DNA from: Campylobacterota bacterium
GTDB taxonomy: Bacteria > Campylobacterota > Campylobacteria > Campylobacterales > Sulfurovaceae
NCBI GenBank assembly: GCA_015488875.1
Contig: WFMX01000018.1
Coordinates: forward strand, 1-19,617
Direction of reading: 5' to 3'
DNA: 19,617 bases
Below the pieces are notes generated by a model. The model had not been told where the DNA came from. It worked only from the letters and a program-made list of their open reading frames with translations, and did not search any database. This document shows positions 14,695 to 19,617 of the stretch, one piece after another (the stretch's first letter is position 1; each line of letters opens with the position of its first letter). Made by a program: the position numbers and the translations under genes.

Positions 14695-15516
14695 TCATTT
14701 GATAGAGGTTTGCTTGAAAGCTTTCGTAGCTATCTCTCTACCATCATCTAATAGTTTGATCTTTTGTGCGTCTATGGATCTGCCAGCATCATCAAGTTCG
14801 AAAATTATCATTTGTAGATGCGTTTGGCAACTATCTGGTATATCGAAATGCCCTCCTGTGCCTTGCAAGTATCGCCTTATGGGGGTATCGGTACTCATAC
14901 CTATGACATTGTCTCTGCATCCTGTCATGCCCACATCTGTCACATAGCAACACCCCATATTTATCTGAAGGTCATCTGTACCTATATGCGTATGTGTACC
15001 TATGATAGCACTGACTCGCTCACGAAGTAAGTGAAGTAGAGTCTGCTTCTCCGCTGTGGACTCTGCATGCATATCTATGATGATATGTTTGATGCCTTGT
15101 GCTTCTAACTCCTCTACTACCTCCACTATCTTGGTAAATGGATTGTCTACCATAGGCATGGTGTAGTAGCCCATGAGATTGATGATGGCTACTTTGTACT
15201 CAGAAATTGTTGTGATGTGTATGCCTGTACCCTCTGTCTCTTTGGGGTAGTTGACGGGTCTTATGAGTGGGTATCTATCAAACAGTGTCAATATCTCTTT
15301 TTTGTCAAAGCTGTGATTGCCACCGCTCATGACATCTATGCCATGATCCAAAAGCTCTACACAGTTTTTTTCTGTAAGCCCAAAGCCATGGCTTGCATTT
15401 TCATAATTGGCTATGACTATATCTAGCTGATACTCTTCTCTCAATCGTTTGAGATTTTCACCTATGGTATCACGAGCAGGTCTACCCACTATGTCACCTA
15501 TAAATCCTATCTTCAC
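14695..15516 (-). CDS. YmdB-type metallophosphoesterase (TIGR00282 family)
   Basis: A dinuclear-metal phosphoesterase of the YmdB/TIGR00282 family; characterised members hydrolyse 2',3'-cyclic nucleotides. Metal ligands visible in the expected places are D8 (FIGDIVGRPAR), E39 and N40 (NYENAS), N67 and H68 (GGNHSFD), H150 (IDMHAESTAEK), and H175 and H177 (GTHTHIGTDD). The length of 273 residues is normal for the family. The start is GTG, read as MKIGFIGD, with no good ribosome site. It lies 13 nt after the fabH stop, so translation may be coupled to fabH. The family is sure; the cellular substrate here is not known. Confidence 0.93.
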   Translation of the reverse strand: MKIGFIGDIVGRPARDTIGENLKRLREEYQLDIVIANYENASHGFGLTEKNCVELLDHGIDVMSGGNHSFDKKEILTLFDRYPLIRPVNYPKETEGTGIHITTISEYKVAIINLMGYYTMPMVDNPFTKIVEVVEELEAQGIKHIIIDMHAESTAEKQTLLHLLRERVSAIIGTHTHIGTDDLQINMGCCYVTDVGMTGCRDNVIGMSTDTPIRRYLQGTGGHFDIPDSCQTHLQMIIFELDDAGRSIDAQKIKLLDDGREIATKAFKQTSIK

Positions 15517-15529
15517 TAGCTAAAAGACT

Positions 15530-16552
15530 CTAGCTCTCTATGGTTTTACCAGCGAATGGCAACAAGGCACTAGCCCAAGTCAATCCACCACCAAATGTAT
15601 CTAGTAGCATCAACTCACCATATTTTAATCTACCAGATTCATATATATCATTGATCGCCATAGGTATAGATGCTGCTGATGTGTTGCCATACTTGCCGAC
15701 TGTGAGGACTACCTGATCTTCTCTCATCTTGAGGGCATCTCCTACCGCCTTGATGATGCGGTAGTTGGCTTGATGTGGTATGAAGTGTGGTATATCCTCT
15801 GAAGATATATGGTTGTTTTCCAATATCTCTATCACATCCTTAGTGAGAGTCTTGACGGCTAGCTTGAATGTCTCATTGCCCTTCATCTGTACGAAGTTTA
15901 GCCCCTCATCTATCACTTGTTGACTTACAGGGTGGACAGTACCAGGAGCAGGTGTCATCAGAAAGTCGGCATACGAGCCATCTGCCGAAGCATGTATATC
16001 TATCATAGACTCACTTTTATCATGCGTGGCGGACATAATCGCCGCACCAGCACCATCACCAAAGAGTATACAAGTGCCTCTATCTGTATAGTCTACTATA
16101 GATGAAAACTTCTCTGCACCTACTATGAGTATATTTTTCTTCATACCAGACTCTATAAATGCCTTGGCTATAGATAGCAGATAGACAAAGCCACTACACG
16201 CAGCCGATATGTCAAATGCTTGGACATTCTTGATGCCCAATTTATCAGATATGATGCAGGCTGTTGATGGCATGTTGAAGTAGTCTGGTGTGACTGTCGC
16301 ACATATGACTAAATCTATATCATCTTTGCTTATCCCTGCTCTATCTATAGCTTTTTGAGAAGCTTTTGCCCCCATATCGCTAGTGTACTCATCGTCTGCT
16401 GCGATGTGCCTCTCTTTTATACCTGTTCTCTTTGTGATCCACTCATCACTTGTATCAACCATCTCCTCAAGATCACTGTTTGTAAGTATCTTTTGAGGTA
16501 CATATGCTCCTATAGAGCGAAATGATGCATAAACGGGATTTGATAATGACAT
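15530..16552 (-). CDS. fabH: 3-oxoacyl-ACP synthase III FabH
   Basis: Starts type II fatty acid synthesis by condensing an acyl-CoA, usually acetyl-CoA, with malonyl-ACP. From the start chosen here the catalytic triad is C119 (ISAACSGFVY), H260 (FIPHQANYRI) and N290 (GKYGNTSAAS). Family motifs such as DEWITKRTGIKERH and LFGDGAGA are intact. I chose ATG 16552 (340 residues) because AAGGA at 16558-16562 lies 5 nt upstream and a likely -10 (TAGAAT, 16585-16580) predicts a transcript starting near 16573. A start at 16579 would lie before that point and add nine atypical residues. It is followed closely by the YmdB-like gene, not by plsX, the partner seen in many bacteria. Confidence 0.95.
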   Translation of the reverse strand: MSLSNPVYASFRSIGAYVPQKILTNSDLEEMVDTSDEWITKRTGIKERHIAADDEYTSDMGAKASQKAIDRAGISKDDIDLVICATVTPDYFNMPSTACIISDKLGIKNVQAFDISAACSGFVYLLSIAKAFIESGMKKNILIVGAEKFSSIVDYTDRGTCILFGDGAGAAIMSATHDKSESMIDIHASADGSYADFLMTPAPGTVHPVSQQVIDEGLNFVQMKGNETFKLAVKTLTKDVIEILENNHISSEDIPHFIPHQANYRIIKAVGDALKMREDQVVLTVGKYGNTSAASIPMAINDIYESGRLKYGELMLLDTFGGGLTWASALLPFAGKTIES

Positions 16553-16579
16553 ATATATCCTTGCGTAATTGTTGAGCAT

Positions 16580-16585
16580 ATTCTA
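16580..16585 (-). promoter_or_regulatory. Likely -10 element of fabH
   Basis: On the minus strand, TAGAAT lies 27 nt before the fabH ATG, preceded by an A/T-rich region with T-runs, as is common in Campylobacterota promoters. The rest of the 112-bp gap between the PAS gene and fabH shows no clear terminator. Confidence 0.4.
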
Positions 16586-16664
16586 CCATAATATTTTGAT
16601 ATTTCTAAAAAAATTTCATTTTTATGGCTTATTTTAGTAATTTGTGTAGTGTTATTGCACTGAA

Positions 16665-17165
16665 TTATCCCGTTTGGCTGTTGTGGAGTACACCACAATA
16701 CTCACTCTTGAATATAGGAGAACCTGAGATGCCAAACTTCTCATACTCCGCTTCTACTCCTTGTAAAATCTCATCCGATACAGGCTTTTTGTTGATGATA
16801 TACCCTACTAGATCTTTCTCTATATCAAACTTGGGTTGTACACATATGGCACTCCAAAAGAACTCTCCGCTTTTAGTAATGGACTTGATATATCCTGCCC
16901 ATATCTGTCCTGATGATGCCACTTCAAAAGCCTGTTGACATATGCCATCTGGCATATCGGGGTGCTTTGATATGTCAAAAGAGACACCCACTATCTCTTC
17001 GCGACTATATCCAGTCATATCTCTAAATTTTCTGTTCGTGTAAGTGATGGCACCATCCCTATCCATCTCTATGATCATCATTTTGCCATCATACGGCATA
17101 GCACTATCTTTGGGATCTTCTTGTACTATTATTTTGCCTGTAAGACTATTTTTAAACTCTCTCAT
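16665..17165 (-). CDS. Stand-alone PAS redox sensor, Aer/CetB-like
   Basis: A single-PAS-domain protein of 166 residues with no membrane helix, kinase or receiver domain. The PAS core runs from about residue 30 to 130. It closely follows the Aer pattern: TYTNRKFRDMTGYSREEIVG, then KHPDMP (H68 onward), then IWAGYIKSITKSGEFFWSAICVQP, then GYIINKKPVSDEI and a VEAEYEKF exit. In E. coli Aer and Campylobacter CetB this domain binds FAD and senses redox state for energy taxis. W89 and W104 fit the FAD-pocket region. CetB works with a separate membrane signalling partner (CetA), which is not in this window. ATG 17165 is supported by GAGG upstream; an extra TTG codon precedes it. A candidate operator overlaps its promoter. 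FAD binding and a taxis role are inferred from similarity. Confidence 0.8.
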   Translation of the reverse strand: MREFKNSLTGKIIVQEDPKDSAMPYDGKMMIIEMDRDGAITYTNRKFRDMTGYSREEIVGVSFDISKHPDMPDGICQQAFEVASSGQIWAGYIKSITKSGEFFWSAICVQPKFDIEKDLVGYIINKKPVSDEILQGVEAEYEKFGISGSPIFKSEYCGVLHNSQTG

Positions 17166-17190
17166 CAATTATCCTCGATAATAAAACGGT

Positions 17191-17219
17191 ATAAGACAAT
17201 ACTAGCATAATATTGTCAA
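17191..17219 (-). promoter_or_regulatory. Promoter of the PAS gene with a perfect dyad operator
   Basis: On the minus strand a consensus -35, TTGACA (17219-17214), is followed after 17 bp by TCTTAT (17196-17191) as the -10. Between and overlapping them lies a perfect inverted repeat, GACAATA-N9-TATTGTC (17195-17217), well placed for a dimeric repressor. Because it starts just 9 bp beyond the stop codon of the upstream ATPase gene, the same repeat could instead be a weak terminator hairpin. Its A/T-rich 7-bp stem and the lack of an immediate U-run make the operator reading somewhat better. Confidence 0.5.
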
Positions 17220-17227
17220 AAACTATC

Positions 17228-19576
17228 TTAGTTTGCTCTCCAAACCAAAGCAACCTCATTTACTACAATATCGCTTCTCCTAGGCTTGATAGCGAAATCA
17301 TCTATACTGCAACTATCTATACTACACTTATCTTCTAGCTCATCTACCTTGTCATCTAGCTCATCCATCAAATCATCTAGCTTGCTTTGAGCCTCTTGGA
17401 CTCTCTGCTTGGCTCTGTCGACATCACCTTTCTCTTTGAGTATTCGTGAACCTTTGCTGAGAGTAGTGCCTATCTTTGAAGTGCTTTTGCTACCAAAGAG
17501 AGCCCCTATCACTGCCATACCAGCAGATATCATAGTGTCTGTGGTCTTGCTACTGACATCCGACTCCTCTTTGTCTACCCTCTCCAATGCTCTATTGAGT
17601 CTATCTTGTAGAGTCTGTTCTTTCCTACCATACCTCTCTTTGATCTTCTCTATCTCTATCTCTTTTTCTTCATCTAAGATATCTTGGAGTCGCACTTTGA
17701 AATCGCCTAGTGTCTCATATGGTTTGGACTCTAGCTTGGGTGACTTACATCTAAAGAGTTCTAGTTTTTTCTCATGATATAGCCAATCTTCTAGACCTTT
17801 GGTCACTCCCCTGAGTCCTCGATCTTTGTGTATAAATTGAGGTACTCTCCTGAGTTTTGCTCCGCTAGGCATCTCTCTAGGTAGACGAGTGAAGTCATCC
17901 TCTCTCGACTCAGCACTACCCCAATCTATATCTCTACCATCACTATCTAGTAACACCTCTAGTGTCTGCTTCTCTTTCTCATCTATACCTCTAGATTGGT
18001 TGAAAAAGCCCACTTCAACCTTGGCTGAAACAGTTGCACTGTATCTATTGACTCCTCTTGGGTCTATCTCGTAGTATTGCGATATGGAATCATCTATGGT
18101 ATTGTAGCTCTCATACTCTCCGTCATCACTATTGGAGCTTGGTTCTACTGGGATATCTTCACTCACCTCCCCTTTTTGCTTCGTCATGAGCATAGATATA
18201 TCACTCTTTTTGAGCGGACCTTTGAGATAACTCATCACCCATCTAGTGGCAAATAGCCTTATGTCATCAAGGTGTGCACTCTTTAGCAGGAAAGTCCTCT
18301 TTGGCATAGAAGAGAGTATCTTTTTTATCTGAGCTCTGTCGAAGCTAGAACCCACTTTGCCATCAAGTCCATCTATGATCCTATCTATATCTTGTGAGGT
18401 TTGCAATCTACCTATAAACCATGTGCCGATATTTGACAAGCCTTTATAGTCCAAATCTACAGGGTTTTGGGTACTTAGCACGACACCTACACCAAATGCT
18501 CTAGCTTGTTTGAGCAGTAGTAGCATAGGCTCTTTTGATGGAGGATTTTTGCTAGGTGGGAAAAATCCATATATCTCATCCATATATAGTATGGTTTTGA
18601 GTGCAGTTGTTCCACTCTGATGACGCATCCATGCTATATATCTGTTGAGTAGTAGGGTGACAAAAAACATCCGTTCATTATCGCTGAGGTGAGCTATGGA
18701 AAATATAGCTATCTTCGCCTTGCCATCTTCGTCATAGAGGAGCTTTTGGATATCTAGCTCTTCGCCCTTTAGCCACGAACCAAAACTAGGTGACGATATG
18801 ACTGCATTGAATTTGGTAGCAAACTTAAATCTATCTGCTTGCGGATAGTAGCTATCTAGTGGTAGTACACCCACCTTTTTGAATGCTGGGTTGATGATAG
18901 CTCCTATGATCTCCTCTATGGATATATTTTTACCATCACTCCAGCGATCTAGGATGATTTGGGCGAGTAGGATATACTCTTTGGAGTTGATGGGGTCTGC
19001 CTCTATATCTACGAGTGAGAGCAGACTAGATACTGTTGATTTGAGAAATGATGCTAGAGTATCGCTCTCATCCATCACTTCACTAGGTGGTGCTTCTAGC
19101 GATGCTAGTATATTGATACTCACGCCAGCACTACTGCCAGGGGTATAGATAGTCTTTGGTACTGAGGCAAACCTCTCTACCCTTTGGGCATCTTGATCCC
19201 AACTCTCTATGCCATCTCTCCACTCTTTGGATATCTCCTTTGCATATGCCGATGGCTCTTCACCTTTGGCTATAGCTTCATCTTTGACCCAAGGTGTGAA
19301 GCTCTCCACTGAGAACGAGGGGTCAGTCAAACAGAGATCTCCCATATCTCCTTTGGGGTCTATCACTATAGATGGTATATTGTCCATAGCAGCCTCTTCG
19401 ATAAGTCCTATACCTAGACCCGTCTTTCCACTACCTGTCATGCCTATGATGGCAGCATGTGTCGTGAAGTTTTTGTTTTTCAGAAGTGTGAGTGCCTCTG
19501 CAGCCTCCATACTCTTCTCATCTATATCCTTACCCATATAGAATAGTCCGAGTTTTTCATAAGTCTCTTTAGCCAT
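17228..19576 (-). CDS. HerA/FtsK-superfamily ATPase with coiled-coil C-terminus
   Basis: A large cytoplasmic P-loop ATPase (782 residues) of the HerA/DUF87 type. Walker A is GMTGSGKT (45-52), followed by the family-typical VIDPKGDMGD (71-80). Walker B is TILYMDEIYGF (328-338, D333 and E334), the sensor polar residue lies in STQNP (368-372), and GRLQT (389-393) may hold the arginine finger. After the ATPase core comes an acidic, probably flexible linker (465-505), a domain of unknown type (505-610), a coiled coil (about 625-675), a Gly-rich hydrophobic stretch AGMAVIGALFGSKS (685-698), a second coiled coil (about 715-750), and a tandem CSIDS-CSIDD. CCTCC at 19585-19589 gives a strong GGAGG ribosome site before the ATG. 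HerA-type enzymes pump DNA or remodel complexes; the substrate here is unknown. No nuclease partner such as NurA is adjacent. Confidence 0.8.
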   Translation of the reverse strand: MAKETYEKLGLFYMGKDIDEKSMEAAEALTLLKNKNFTTHAAIIGMTGSGKTGLGIGLIEEAAMDNIPSIVIDPKGDMGDLCLTDPSFSVESFTPWVKDEAIAKGEEPSAYAKEISKEWRDGIESWDQDAQRVERFASVPKTIYTPGSSAGVSINILASLEAPPSEVMDESDTLASFLKSTVSSLLSLVDIEADPINSKEYILLAQIILDRWSDGKNISIEEIIGAIINPAFKKVGVLPLDSYYPQADRFKFATKFNAVISSPSFGSWLKGEELDIQKLLYDEDGKAKIAIFSIAHLSDNERMFFVTLLLNRYIAWMRHQSGTTALKTILYMDEIYGFFPPSKNPPSKEPMLLLLKQARAFGVGVVLSTQNPVDLDYKGLSNIGTWFIGRLQTSQDIDRIIDGLDGKVGSSFDRAQIKKILSSMPKRTFLLKSAHLDDIRLFATRWVMSYLKGPLKKSDISMLMTKQKGEVSEDIPVEPSSNSDDGEYESYNTIDDSISQYYEIDPRGVNRYSATVSAKVEVGFFNQSRGIDEKEKQTLEVLLDSDGRDIDWGSAESREDDFTRLPREMPSGAKLRRVPQFIHKDRGLRGVTKGLEDWLYHEKKLELFRCKSPKLESKPYETLGDFKVRLQDILDEEKEIEIEKIKERYGRKEQTLQDRLNRALERVDKEESDVSSKTTDTMISAGMAVIGALFGSKSTSKIGTTLSKGSRILKEKGDVDRAKQRVQEAQSKLDDLMDELDDKVDELEDKCSIDSCSIDDFAIKPRRSDIVVNEVALVWRAN

Positions 19577-19617
19577 TTTGTCTACCTCCGAAAAAGAATT
19601 AAATAATGGATATATTG

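Noticed and set aside
16681..16698. Inverted repeat TTGTGG-N6-CCACAA near the end of the PAS gene
   Set aside because: It is inside coding sequence, only 6 bp long, and is not followed by a T-run on either strand.
1..19617. CRISPR arrays, tRNA or rRNA genes, insertion sequences, prophage or toxin-antitoxin genes
   Set aside because: No regularly spaced repeats, cloverleaf or rRNA-like stretches, transposases, integrases or paired toxin-like small genes were seen on either strand.

Overview
The window looks like a chromosomal piece of a nitrate-respiring Campylobacterota (Epsilonproteobacteria), closest in style to Sulfurovum, Sulfurimonas or Sulfuricurvum. The main reason is a periplasmic nitrate reductase cluster in the order napA-napG-napH-napB-napF-(unknown)-napL-napD, with no napC. 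This napAGHBFLD-type layout is characteristic of that phylum. Supporting signs are heavy use of AGA (Arg) and ATA (Ile) codons, a base composition that looks near 40% G+C by eye (not computed), and a stand-alone Aer/CetB-like PAS protein. The exact genus is inference.

Region 1 (1-2054, plus strand) is a three-gene unit: a small DUF2249 protein, a roughly 12-helix membrane protein with conserved-looking histidines (NnrS / heme-copper-oxidase-like), and a DUF59 (MIP18/PaaD-type) protein. It starts from a promoter with an FNR/CRP-family box, TTGAC-ACAA-ATCAA, centred about 41.5 bp before the predicted start point. Region 2 (2055-10494, plus strand) is the nap cluster. Its promoter carries a perfect FNR-type box, TTGAT-ACAA-ATCAA, in almost the same geometry, so both units are probably switched on by the same low-oxygen or nitrogen-oxide regulator. 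NapA (molybdopterin catalytic subunit) and NapB (diheme c) reduce nitrate in the periplasm. NapG and NapH pass electrons from menaquinol. NapF, NapD and NapL serve assembly or maturation. From napG to napL the genes overlap or abut and often use GTG or TTG starts, while napA is set apart by a 112-bp spacer holding a strong hairpin. Three small genes of unknown role are embedded: a very acidic protein between napF and napL, and a soluble protein plus a two-helix membrane protein after napD.

Region 3 (10495-10660) is a convergent junction with an AT-rich perfect hairpin. Region 4 (10661-19576, minus strand) is mostly housekeeping. In transcription order it has a HerA/FtsK-type ATPase with coiled coils, an Aer/CetB-like PAS redox sensor behind a promoter with a perfect dyad, fabH with a YmdB-type metallophosphoesterase, ppk1 and recQ. 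I see no tRNA, rRNA, CRISPR array, insertion sequence or prophage gene, and no gene-free stretch over 300 bases.

The best candidates for undescribed biology are the co-regulated DUF2249/membrane/DUF59 unit, the unknown small genes woven into the nap operon, and the large dyad around the nap FNR box.
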